DNA from: Faecalibacterium sp. UBA1762 | GTDB lineage: Bacteria > Bacillota > Clostridia > Oscillospirales > Ruminococcaceae | Direction of reading: 5' to 3' | NCBI GenBank assembly: GCA_002314755.1 | Contig: DCHC01000064.1 | Location: forward strand, 1-59,688 | DNA length: 59,688 nt | Shown: one piece after another, positions 52,397 to 59,688 of the stretch | How the letters are laid out: every line of letters begins with the position of its first letter | How positions within the stretch are numbered: position 1 is the stretch's first letter | Notes under the pieces: model-generated | The model's database searches: none | Seen by the model: the letters and a program-made list of their open reading frames with translations, nothing else | What the model was told of the DNA's origin: nothing | Translations under genes and position numbers: made by a program

Positions 52397-53761
52397 GTGA
52401 ATAACAACAAACCAACGCCCCAAAACAATCGCTCCGGGAATGATACCACCTTCTGGATCATCGCCCTTGTTTTTCTGTTGCTTGGCGCATGGCCGGTTTC
52501 TGCCATTATGGCAACCTACAAGCTGTTTGTACAGAAATCTCCCACCACAAAAAGCAAAACTCCGGAAACGGAAGACCGGCAAAAAACGGTGCGCAACCCT
52601 TATTCTGCCACCACCTCGCAGCATTACACCGGATCCGGTGCTCATCCCTATACCTCTACCGTCCATTACGAACCGAAGACCCGTAAGGAGGAGCCGGGCG
52701 CATCCTCGACAGCGGCAGACGCGTTTTCCAAGCGAAGGGACGGCGTGAAAAAGATGAGTTCCACCGGTAAATTGCAACATATTTTAGGCATTGTTTTTGC
52801 CGTGATGGGTCTTTTCTCCCTTGTGGAGCCCCTGAGCCAGCTTGTTACATTGGGGGTTTCTTCCGCTCCGATGGAGGATTTATTTGCCTCCCTGGGCATT
52901 GCGATCTGCGGCGGAGTGCTGTTTGGCATCGGTACCAGTAGACAAAAGGCAGCTCAACGTAAGCAAAACTATCTTTCTGCTTTTTCCGGGGAACGGATTG
53001 TACGGCTGTCTGATCTTGCCGGTGTAGCTGGGGTCAGCGTTTACCGTGTGGTACAAGATTTAGAGCAGATGGTTGCCGATGGGCAGCTTCCCGCAGGCGC
53101 CTATGTCGACCGCAAACGAAAGTGTCTGGTTTTAGACGCCTCTACCATGCAAAATATCCGCGAAAAAGAGTTTGCTGCCAAACCGGAGGCCCCAGCAAAA
53201 CAGCCGGATCCCTCTGCCGCTGCACCACATTCTCCCCTGCAGGAAACGGAATATGAGCGCATTCTGCGTGAGATCCGTCAGGCGAACGATGACATTGATG
53301 ACGAGGCTATGTCTGCAAAAATTGACCGGATTGAGCAGCTTTCCCGTTCCATCTTCACTATTCTGGAGCAAAAACCGGAACGCCGTCCGGAGGCACGAAG
53401 CTTTTTTAACTACTATCTGCCCACCACCCAAAAGCTTTTGGATTTTTATGCCAGATTAGAGGATCAACCCTTGCAGGAGGGCAGCATTGAGGATTCCCGC
53501 CGCAACATCGAAAACATTATGGACAATCTGATCAAGGGCTTTGAAGCGCAGCTGGACAGTCTGTTCCGCAGCGAAGCGATGGATATTACCACCGAGATTT
53601 CCGTACTGGAAAACATGCTGACCAGAGACGGCATCGTCACCACACCCCAGCAGCAGGCCATGTCTCAGGCAGCCGGCAGCAAGTCGGCCATATCCGAAAT
53701 TGAAGCTCCTCATCCGGTCGGCGCTGCCGTACAATCAGCGCCTTTGGATAAAACAGAATGA
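52397..53761 (+). CDS. xpaC: XpaC family protein (5-bromo-4-chloroindolyl phosphate hydrolysis protein)
   Basis: A 454-residue membrane-anchored protein. One hydrophobic segment lies near residues 20-42, a low-complexity Pro/Thr/Ser linker follows, and a hydrophobic pair sits near 130-185. A winged-helix-like stretch (LAGVAGVSVYRVVQDLEQMV) comes next. The C-terminal XpaC domain is marked by SFFNYYLPTTQKLLDFYARL and a helical IEDSRRNIENIMDNLIKGFE. Start GTG 52397 has GAGGAGGG nine bases before it. XpaC is usually paired with TelA; here it is coupled by a 4-base overlap to a small HEWGH membrane protein instead. The role is unknown. Confidence 0.85.
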   Translation: MNNNKPTPQNNRSGNDTTFWIIALVFLLLGAWPVSAIMATYKLFVQKSPTTKSKTPETEDRQKTVRNPYSATTSQHYTGSGAHPYTSTVHYEPKTRKEEPGASSTAADAFSKRRDGVKKMSSTGKLQHILGIVFAVMGLFSLVEPLSQLVTLGVSSAPMEDLFASLGIAICGGVLFGIGTSRQKAAQRKQNYLSAFSGERIVRLSDLAGVAGVSVYRVVQDLEQMVADGQLPAGAYVDRKRKCLVLDASTMQNIREKEFAAKPEAPAKQPDPSAAAPHSPLQETEYERILREIRQANDDIDDEAMSAKIDRIEQLSRSIFTILEQKPERRPEARSFFNYYLPTTQKLLDFYARLEDQPLQEGSIEDSRRNIENIMDNLIKGFEAQLDSLFRSEAMDITTEISVLENMLTRDGIVTTPQQQAMSQAAGSKSAISEIEAPHPVGAAVQSAPLDKTE

Positions 53762-54246
53762 GAGCCTTTCATTCAGATACCAGCCTCCCTATGGGAGCAG
53801 CGCTGCGGCGTACACTATTTTATCTTATCCAGTTTAGCTGGGCATTGCCACAGAATCTGCTTGGGCTGTTGTTGTTCGTTTTTCTGTTGCTGATAGACCG
53901 GTTTGTCCGGCAAAATGCCTTTTCTCCGCGGGCACGCTCTCTTTTTCACGGCGCAGTTGTCACCAGATGGCGGCTTTCCGGTTCCATGAGCATGGGCATT
54001 TTTCTTTTTTGTGATAGCCCGGACAATATTCCACTGTTGGTTCACGAATGGGGGCATACGCTGCAATCCGCCGTATTGGGGCCGGTATATCTCCCGGTGA
54101 TCGGGCTGCCCTCTCTTGTATGGGCAAATCTACCCTGTCTACGCCGGTTTCGGCGGCAAACCCATTGCGCCTATACCTCCTTTTACCCGGAGCGATGGGC
54201 AAGCCGCTGGGGTGAAAAGGGGCTGCATCTACCCGCCCTGCGGTAA
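53758..54246 (+). CDS. Small membrane protein with HEWGH zinc-protease-like motif
   Basis: A 162-residue protein. One clear hydrophobic helix spans residues about 18-47 and a second about 104-124. Between them HEWGH (96-100) in PLLVHEWGHTLQSAVLGPVY has the HExxH form of zinc metallopeptidases. YTSFYPERWASRWG near the C-terminus offers Glu145 as a possible third ligand. Similar small proteins occur in Firmicutes without assigned function, as far as I know. Its ATG overlaps the xpaC stop, so it is cotranslated with it. It could be a peptidase, or the motif could be structural. Confidence 0.7.
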   Translation: MRAFHSDTSLPMGAALRRTLFYLIQFSWALPQNLLGLLLFVFLLLIDRFVRQNAFSPRARSLFHGAVVTRWRLSGSMSMGIFLFCDSPDNIPLLVHEWGHTLQSAVLGPVYLPVIGLPSLVWANLPCLRRFRRQTHCAYTSFYPERWASRWGEKGLHLPALR

Positions 54247-54277
54247 GTCCTCTCCCTTTACAGAACAGCAGAACCGT

Positions 54278-54319
54278 CCCGACAGCCTTGTTTTTCAGCG
54301 CTGTCGGGTTTCTTTTTTA
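54278..54319 (+). terminator. Terminator after the xpaC pair
   Basis: CCCGACAGC pairs with GCTGTCGGG around a 13-base loop, followed by TTTCTTTTTT. Confidence 0.85.
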
Positions 54320-54388
54320 AGATTTCCCGCAAAAAAAGTATTTCTAAGTAAAAAAAGTTCAATAACGCAAAAAAATAAAAGTTTTTTC

Positions 54389-54417
54389 TTGCGTTTTGCT
54401 ATCGGCAATGGTATGAT
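54389..54417 (+). promoter_or_regulatory. Promoter of the symporter gene
   Basis: TTGCGT (54389-54394), 17 bases, TATGAT (54412-54417), 30 bases before the start codon. Confidence 0.6.
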
Positions 54418-54447
54418 ACAGTTACCATCAAACTTTGGGAGGAACTT

Positions 54448-55644
54448 ATGAAAAAAACAAGCTTTTTTAAAAGTCTGCCCTTTCGGCTGCTGGTCAGCCT
54501 GGCACTGGGCATCCTGTTAGGTTGGTTGTTCAGCCCCGATATGTGGAATGCAACCGGCGTTATGAGTGTGGTTGTCTCCGTTAAGAATGTTTTGGGTCAG
54601 ATCATTATGTTCTGTGTCCCGCTGATTGTTATCGGATTCATCGCCCCCTCCATCTGCACCTTGGGTCAGAACGCCTCCAAGCTGCTGGGCGTGGCGGTAG
54701 GCATTGCCTACGGTTCTTCCGTGCTTGCAGCCCTGATGAGCACCGGCGCAGGCTATGCCCTGATTCCCCACCTAGCCATCAAGAACGATGCCTCTGTCAA
54801 CGCCCTGCCGGAGGATATTTTTGCCCTGTCCATTCCCCAAATCATGCCGGTTATGTCCGCGCTGGCCATCAGCCTGCTGCTGGGTCTTGCAGTCACCTGG
54901 ACCAAATCCAACACCATGCGTTCCCTGCTGGAAGAGTTCCAGAACATCGTACTGGAGATTGTCAAACGGGTGCTGATTCCCCTGCTGCCTTTCTATATCT
55001 GCGGCACCTTTATCTGCCTGAGCTACGACGGCACCATCACCAAGCAGTTTCCCGCTTTTCTGCAGATCATTGCCATTGTTCTGGTAGGTCATTTTGTCTG
55101 GATGACCGTTCTGTACACTGTGGCAGCTATCTACTCCAAAAAGCCCGCTAAGGAAGTGTTCCGTCACTATCTGCCCGCTTATCTGACTGCTGTTGGCACT
55201 ATGTCCAGCGCTGCGACACTGTCTGTCGCTTTGGAATGCGCCCATAAATCCAAGGTTCTGCGCTCCGACATGGTGGACTTCGGTATTCCCCTGTTTGCCA
55301 ACATTCACCTGTGCGGCAGTGTGCTAACCGAGGTATTCTTCTGCATGGCCATCAACCTGATGCTGACCGGTAGCCTGCCCCCCGTTGGTACCATGATCCT
55401 GTTCTGCGTACTGCTGGGCATCTTTGCTGTGGGCGCTCCCGGTGTTCCCGGCGGCACCGTCATGGCATCCTTGGGTATCGTGGTATCCGTTTTGGGCTTT
55501 GACAACACCGGCACGGCACTGATTCTGGCAATCTTCGCCCTGCAGGACAGCTTTGGCACCGCCTGCAATGTTACCAGTGACGGCGCTTTGACCCTGATTT
55601 TGACCGGCTATGCCGAAAAGCATCACATTGAAGCCCAGTCCTAA
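54448..55644 (+). CDS. Dicarboxylate/amino acid:cation symporter (DAACS family)
   Basis: A 398-residue membrane protein of the glutamate/dicarboxylate symporter family (PF00375). N-terminal FRLLVSLALGILLGWLF is typical. Hairpin 1 serine-rich residues lie in GTMSSAATLSVALECA, the central unwound helix in CGSVLTEVFFCMAINLML, and hairpin 2 in GAPGVPGGTVMAS. The Na+/substrate motif is the late NVTSDGALTLI. It would import glutamate, aspartate, serine/threonine or a C4 acid with sodium or protons; specificity is not clear. GGGAGG precedes the ATG. Monocistronic between promoter and terminator. Confidence 0.92.
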   Translation: MKKTSFFKSLPFRLLVSLALGILLGWLFSPDMWNATGVMSVVVSVKNVLGQIIMFCVPLIVIGFIAPSICTLGQNASKLLGVAVGIAYGSSVLAALMSTGAGYALIPHLAIKNDASVNALPEDIFALSIPQIMPVMSALAISLLLGLAVTWTKSNTMRSLLEEFQNIVLEIVKRVLIPLLPFYICGTFICLSYDGTITKQFPAFLQIIAIVLVGHFVWMTVLYTVAAIYSKKPAKEVFRHYLPAYLTAVGTMSSAATLSVALECAHKSKVLRSDMVDFGIPLFANIHLCGSVLTEVFFCMAINLMLTGSLPPVGTMILFCVLLGIFAVGAPGVPGGTVMASLGIVVSVLGFDNTGTALILAIFALQDSFGTACNVTSDGALTLILTGYAEKHHIEAQS

Positions 55645-55671
55645 ACACTACCGATTTCTTTTATAACCTAT

Positions 55672-55713
55672 AAAACGGCTGAAAACCATAAAAAAGGTTT
55701 TCAGCCGTTTTTA
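55672..55713 (+). terminator. Terminator after the symporter gene
   Basis: AAAACGGCTGAAAACC pairs perfectly with GGTTTTCAGCCGTTTT around an A-rich loop, followed by T residues. Confidence 0.9.
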
Positions 55714-55770
55714 AAAAATTTCTATGAAATATTCAATATTTAAAAGGCATGGCATCCGGAAAGGGCAATT

Positions 55771-56832
55771 ATGAAAATGACCAGCTATGAACGCATCAAA
55801 CGTACCTTTGAACACAAGGAGACCGACCGTATTCCAATCTGCGACAGTCCATGGGCAGGCACTTTGCGCCGATGGCATAACGAGGGCATGCCGGATGGCG
55901 TTGCGTATGAGGATTACTTTGATCTGGATAAGATCGCCCATATCGGGGTGGATATCACCCCACGGTACGAGCAAAAGGTTTTGGAGGAGAACGAACGTTG
56001 GCAGATTGTCACCACCAACTGGGGCGTGACCATGAAAAACTTTAAGGAGGAGGATTCCACCCCGGAATTTCTGGATTTCAAGGTGAACACCCCCAAGGCC
56101 TGGGAGGAAGCCAAGGCCCGTATGACCCACACCGCCGACCGGATCGACTGGAGCTATCTGCAGGCGAATTATGACCGCTGGCGGTCAGAGGGGCAGTGGA
56201 TTCAGGCAGAGTTCTGGTTCGGCTTTGATGTTGCGCACAGCTGGATGGCAGGCACCGAGGATTTTCTGTGTGCCCTGCTGACCGAGCCGGATTGGGTCAA
56301 GGATGTTTTTAATACCTACCTGGATAGCTGTATTGCTCTGTTTGAACAGATATACAATAAGGGTTATCGCTTTGACAGTGTCAAATGGCCGGACGATATG
56401 GGCTACAAGGACACCACCTTTTTCTCACCGGACCTGTACCGTGAGCTGCTGCAGCCGATACAAAAACGGGCTGTGGAATGGGCGCACAACCACGGCGCCT
56501 ACGCCCATCTGCACTCCTGCGGGAACATTATGTCCCTGCTGCCGGATATCACCGCCACCGGCATCGACGCGCTGAATCCCCTGGAGGTAAAAGCCGGTAT
56601 GGACTGCAAGGTCATTAAAGAGACCTACGGGAAAAGCCTGGTGCTGCACGGCGGCGTCAATGCCGCTCTATGGGATCAGCCGGAGGCCCTATTTACCCAC
56701 ATGGAGGAGCAGCTGCCCGTTTTGGCAAAGGACGGCGGCTATATCTTCGCCTCTGACCACTCTATTCCCAATTCCGTCACGCTGGATACCTTCCGTAAAA
56801 TTGTGGAACGTGTCAAGGCGCAAAAGCCATAA
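55771..56832 (+). CDS. URO-D family protein, third copy
   Basis: A 353-residue URO-D/MtaA-fold protein. N-terminal MTSYERIKRTFEHKETDRIP is the family signature. The metal-site region reads AHLHSCGNIMSLLPDITATG with the HxC pair. The later position that holds Cys in methyltransferases has His instead (FASDHSIPNSV). It is therefore distinct from both URO-D proteins at 2.2-4.4 kb. It stands alone between terminators, near a symporter and azlCD, with no heme or corrinoid genes nearby. Methyl transfer or decarboxylation are both possible; HemE is unlikely. Confidence 0.8.
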   Translation: MKMTSYERIKRTFEHKETDRIPICDSPWAGTLRRWHNEGMPDGVAYEDYFDLDKIAHIGVDITPRYEQKVLEENERWQIVTTNWGVTMKNFKEEDSTPEFLDFKVNTPKAWEEAKARMTHTADRIDWSYLQANYDRWRSEGQWIQAEFWFGFDVAHSWMAGTEDFLCALLTEPDWVKDVFNTYLDSCIALFEQIYNKGYRFDSVKWPDDMGYKDTTFFSPDLYRELLQPIQKRAVEWAHNHGAYAHLHSCGNIMSLLPDITATGIDALNPLEVKAGMDCKVIKETYGKSLVLHGGVNAALWDQPEALFTHMEEQLPVLAKDGGYIFASDHSIPNSVTLDTFRKIVERVKAQKP

Positions 56833-56980
56833 GAAATACGGCAAAAGCCGCATCTACGGGATAGACTTTTTTGTCCCTGTGTGATACAATAATACAGGCT
56901 CAACAAGGGAGTAAAGCCGCTGCCTCAGACCGGTAGCCGGCTTTTTCCTTTTTTCTGTTTTTTACTGTGAGGCTTTGTAA

Positions 56981-57727
56981 ATGAAAAAACAATTTGTCAG
57001 GCAGGAATTTCGTGAGGGCGCCAAGGTCGGCATACCGGTCGCCATAGGATACTTTGCCAGTAGCATTGCGCTGGGCATTATGGCCAGCCGCGCCGGTCTG
57101 CATCCCCTAAAAGCGACCTTTGTCAGTATGTTGCTAAACGCTTCTGCCGGTGAATACGCCTTTTTTACCACCCTACTGGGTGCGGGAAGCTACGCCGAAA
57201 TGGCCATCATGCAGTTTGTTGCCAACGCCCGGTATCTGTTGATGTCCTGTGCCATCGGACAGAAAATGTCTCCCTCCTTAGCGGCGGGACGCCGTCTTTC
57301 CATCGGGTTTGGACTGACGGATGAGCTATTTGGCGCGGCTGTGGCAAGGCCCGGTTTTGTCAGTGCCCCCTTCTACTATGGGATGATGTCTATCGCTTTG
57401 CCCGGCTGGGCACTGGGGACCCTGTTCGGCGCTTTGCTGGGTGATTTACTGCCCACGGTGGCTGTAACCGCGTTGGGCATGGGGTTATACGGAATGTTCC
57501 TTGCTATTGTCATTCCCAAGGCAAAAACAAGCAAGGTCATGTTTGGCGGAATATTTTCCGCTATGCTGCTCTCCCTTTTTGCCACCCTGTTGCCCGGTAT
57601 TCGGCAGCTTTCCGGCGGTGTGCGCATCATTGTTCTGACTGTACTGGTATCCGTCGTTCTTTCCGTTACATTTCCCATACCGGATGGACCGGAATCACCA
57701 ACAGACGTCGGGGAGGTAGCATCATGA
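56981..57727 (+). CDS. azlC: AzlC family branched-chain amino acid exporter large subunit
   Basis: A 248-residue membrane protein with about seven hydrophobic segments. The N-terminal FREGAKVGIPVAIGYFASSI and ALGIMASRAGLHPLKATFVS and the family block NARYLLMSCAIGQK are those of AzlC/YgaZ. With AzlD it exports branched-chain amino acids or related compounds. The start at 56981 lies about 100 bases downstream of possible weak -10 sequences; no clear ribosome site stands out. It overlaps azlD by 4 bases. Confidence 0.92.
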   Translation: MKKQFVRQEFREGAKVGIPVAIGYFASSIALGIMASRAGLHPLKATFVSMLLNASAGEYAFFTTLLGAGSYAEMAIMQFVANARYLLMSCAIGQKMSPSLAAGRRLSIGFGLTDELFGAAVARPGFVSAPFYYGMMSIALPGWALGTLFGALLGDLLPTVAVTALGMGLYGMFLAIVIPKAKTSKVMFGGIFSAMLLSLFATLLPGIRQLSGGVRIIVLTVLVSVVLSVTFPIPDGPESPTDVGEVAS

Positions 57728-58032
57728 GAGCAAATTACTGGTTATATCTGCTGGTGGCGGCTTTGGTCACCTTTGCCATCCGCGCACTGCCCATGTTCTT
57801 TATCCGCAAACCGATCCGCAACCGGTTTATCCGTTCCTTTTTGTATTATGTTCCCTTCGTCACCCTGTCGGTCATGGTTTTTCCGGCTATCGTCACCGAG
57901 CCCGGCAACCTTTGGGTTGGCATTGGCGCCATGGTTATCGGCGTGATCACTGCCTGGCTTTCCGGCAATCTGTTCCTGTGCGCAAGCTCGGTATGTATAA
58001 TCACTTTGGTACTGGGGCTGCTGCTTCATTGA
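57724..58032 (+). CDS. azlD: AzlD family branched-chain amino acid transport small subunit
   Basis: A 102-residue membrane protein with three to four hydrophobic segments. TFAIRALPMFFIRKPIRNRF then RSFLYYVPFVTLSVMVFPAI is the AzlD/YgaH pattern, with a C-terminal hydrophobic hairpin. It overlaps azlC (ATGA) with GGGGAGG upstream, so the two subunits are made together. Confidence 0.92.
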   Translation: MRANYWLYLLVAALVTFAIRALPMFFIRKPIRNRFIRSFLYYVPFVTLSVMVFPAIVTEPGNLWVGIGAMVIGVITAWLSGNLFLCASSVCIITLVLGLLLH

Positions 58033-58045
58033 TTAAACGCAAAAA

Positions 58046-58084
58046 CGGAGTCTTTCCACTTTAGGAAAGGCTCCGCTTTTTTAA
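58046..58084. terminator. Bidirectional terminator after azlD
   Basis: CGGAGTCTTTCC pairs with GGAAAGGCTCCG around ACTTTA, followed by six T residues; A residues before it serve the convergent glyS. Confidence 0.85.
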
Positions 58085-58110
58085 GCTTTTATTCCGGCTG
58101 CCCGGCAGGA

Positions 58111-59520
58111 TCAGAACGCAATCTTCTCTTCGACATACGCCGCTACGTCATCAATGGGAATACGCACCTGCTCCATGGTATCACGGTCACGGACAGTAAC
58201 ACAGCCGTCACCGGCCTTTTCACAGTCACCAAAGGTATCAAAATCCACGGTGACACACAGGGGGGTACCAATCTCATCCTGACGGCGGTAACGCTTACCG
58301 ATAGAACCGGCCTCGTCAAAGTCGACCATAAACTTGCTGGCAAGCTTATGATACAAGGGCATAGCCTGCTCGCTCAGCTTTTTGGACAGCGGCAGCACAG
58401 CCACCTTGTAGGGGGCCAGGGCGGGGTGCAGATGCAAAACCACGCGGACATCATTCTTTTCGGGGTCGACCACCTCTTCGTCATAGGCCTCACACAGGAA
58501 AGCCAGCGCAACACGGTCGCAGCCTAGGGACGGCTCGATAACATAGGGAATGTAATGCTCGTTGGTCTCTGCATCAAAGTACTCTAAGCTCTTACCACTC
58601 TCCTGCTGATGACGGCCAAGGTCATAATTGGTACGGTCAGCAATGCCCCACAGCTCGCCCCAATCGGTAAACGGGAAAGCATATTCAATATCCGTGGTGG
58701 CACGGCTGTAGAACGCCAACTCTGCGGGCTCGTGGTCGCGCAGACGCATATGCTCCGGCTTAATACCCAGGCTGGTCAGCCAGCTGCGGCAGTAATCCTT
58801 CCAGAAGGCAAACCACTCCAGATCGGTGCCGGGCTTACAGAAGAACTCGCACTCCATCTGCTCAAATTCACGGGTGCGGAAGGTAAAGTTACCAGGGGTA
58901 ATCTCGTTACGGAAAGCCTTACCGACCTGGCATACGCCGAAGGGCAGCTTGCGGCGGGTAGAACGCTGAATATTGGCGTAGTTGACAAAAATACCCTGAG
59001 CGGTCTCGGGACGCAAGTAACAGGTGCTGGTGTTATCCTCGGTAACGCCGATAAAGGTCTTGAACATCAGATTGAATTTGCGGATGGGGGTAAAATCGTG
59101 CTTGCCGCAAACGGGGCAGACCACATCGGCATGCTCCTGAATAAAGGTGTCCATCTCTTCAAACTGCATAGCATCCACATTGACCTCGGGATGAATGTCA
59201 CCAATCAGCTTGTCCGCACGCTGACGGCTGCGACAGCTTTTGCAATCGATCAGCGGATCAGAGAAGTTGCCCACGTGGCCGGTGGTAACCCAGGTCTGCG
59301 GATTCATGATTATGGCAGCATCTAGACCCACATTATAGGGGCTTTCCTGCACAAACTTTTTCCACCATGCGCGCTTGACGTTGTTTTTAAACTCTACGCC
59401 AAGAGGGCCGTAATCCCAGCTGTTGGCAAGGCCGCCGTAGATCTCACTGCCGGCGTAGACAAAGCCGCGGTTTTTGCACAGGTTGATAATTTGGTCCATT
59501 GTCTTTTCGTTGTGTTCCAT
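58111..59520 (-). CDS. glyS: Glycyl-tRNA synthetase, single-chain (alpha2) type
   Basis: A 469-residue class II synthetase charging tRNA-Gly. The start MDQIINLCKNRGFVYAGSEI then YGGLANSWDYGPLGVEFKNN is diagnostic of the dimeric form found in Gram-positive bacteria. Motif 2 lies in FRNEITPGNFTFRTREFEQM, motif 3 in PYVIEPSLGCDRVALAFL, and the anticodon-binding domain starts near residue 365 (VAVLPLSKKL). TAGGAGAGC precedes the ATG. Its leader shows no T-box. Confidence 0.97.
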   Translation of the reverse strand: MEHNEKTMDQIINLCKNRGFVYAGSEIYGGLANSWDYGPLGVEFKNNVKRAWWKKFVQESPYNVGLDAAIIMNPQTWVTTGHVGNFSDPLIDCKSCRSRQRADKLIGDIHPEVNVDAMQFEEMDTFIQEHADVVCPVCGKHDFTPIRKFNLMFKTFIGVTEDNTSTCYLRPETAQGIFVNYANIQRSTRRKLPFGVCQVGKAFRNEITPGNFTFRTREFEQMECEFFCKPGTDLEWFAFWKDYCRSWLTSLGIKPEHMRLRDHEPAELAFYSRATTDIEYAFPFTDWGELWGIADRTNYDLGRHQQESGKSLEYFDAETNEHYIPYVIEPSLGCDRVALAFLCEAYDEEVVDPEKNDVRVVLHLHPALAPYKVAVLPLSKKLSEQAMPLYHKLASKFMVDFDEAGSIGKRYRRQDEIGTPLCVTVDFDTFGDCEKAGDGCVTVRDRDTMEQVRIPIDDVAAYVEEKIAF

Positions 59521-59540
59521 AATATTGCTCTCCTAAACAA

Positions 59541-59582
59541 AACGGCCGGTTGCCCTCGCAGGCTGCGGGGGGCTTGACCGTT
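59541..59582 (-). other. Structured leader hairpin of glyS
   Basis: AACGG/CCGTT closes an inner GC-rich helix (CCCTCGCAG with CTGCGGGG). It lies between the promoter and the ribosome site. It lacks a T-run, so it is not a clear terminator; function unknown. Confidence 0.35.
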
Positions 59583-59607
59583 GAAATAACAATATGTATA
59601 ATGTTCT

Positions 59608-59636
59608 ATTTTAAAACCTTTGCGGCTTTTCGTCAA
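59608..59636 (-). promoter_or_regulatory. Promoter of glyS
   Basis: On the minus strand TTGACG (59631-59636), 17 bases, TAAAAT (59608-59613). Confidence 0.7.
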
Positions 59637-59688
59637 GTCCTCATTGACTTTTTTTGTTGTTTATGTGTAGCGTTACAATAGATGTGAG

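Noticed and set aside
59521..59607. Possible T-box before glyS
   Set aside because: No T-box GGGTGGTACCGCG sequence and too short; only a GC-rich hairpin is present.

Overview
The window looks like a chromosome segment of an uncultured gut-type Clostridia, most likely Oscillospirales/Ruminococcaceae. The signs are strong AGGAGG-type ribosome binding sites, TTGACA-17-TATAAT promoters, a T-box valine leader, a single-chain glycyl-tRNA synthetase, a class IIC group II intron remnant, XpaC and stand-alone MreB, and moderate GC. This is inference from gene families; no rRNA or other taxonomic marker is present.

Layout. (1) 0.16-2.1 kb: a DmpA-type aminopeptidase and an aspartate/glutamate racemase. 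(2) 2.2-10.4 kb, leftward: a probable operon of MATE exporter, esterase, alkaline-phosphatase-superfamily enzyme, alpha/beta hydrolase, GH31 glycosidase and two URO-D/methyltransferase-fold proteins. (3) 10.5-16.8 kb, leftward: a polar amino acid ABC transporter run together with argG and argH, then malic enzyme. (4) 17-20.8 kb: alanine racemase and fumarase, then a leftward sialidase-fold protein.

(5) 20.9-34.4 kb is a lower-GC accessory module. On its left are a shrunken class IIC intron sitting behind a terminator and a flippase remnant. Its core is a rightward exopolysaccharide cluster: three glycosyltransferases, a WlbA/WlbB/WlbC-like set for a 3-N-acetylamino uronic acid sugar nucleotide, a polysaccharide deacetylase, a FemAB/GNAT-like protein, a flippase and a polymerase. 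On its right the cluster stops after 20 codons of a sugar epimerase, cut by a decayed IS1182-type element that abuts tRNA-Ala(GGC). No priming transferase or chain-length regulator is visible, so the cluster looks truncated.

(6) 34.6-37.6 kb, leftward: S51 peptidase, DUF6056-like membrane protein and a UbiA/DPPR-synthase-like prenyltransferase. (7) 37.6-48.3 kb, housekeeping and sugar metabolism: QueT-like transporter, MATE, T-box-valS, malQ, mreB, uxuA, a short GH32 and a GlsB-type membrane protein. (8) 48.5-52.1 kb: a second, decayed polysaccharide locus. It keeps one intact gene, a Wzy-like polymerase fused to a WecG/TagA glycosyltransferase, between remnants of two GT2 genes and a flippase. 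(9) 52.3-59.6 kb: xpaC with a small HEWGH membrane protein, a dicarboxylate symporter, a third URO-D protein, azlCD and glyS.

The window therefore mixes core metabolism with two surface-glycan loci in different states of decay. The most unusual items are the Wzy-WecG fusion, the ABC transporter-argGH operon, the URO-D/GH31 operon, the UbiA/DUF6056 operon and the xpaC/HEWGH pair. No CRISPR array, prophage or recognisable defence system was seen.
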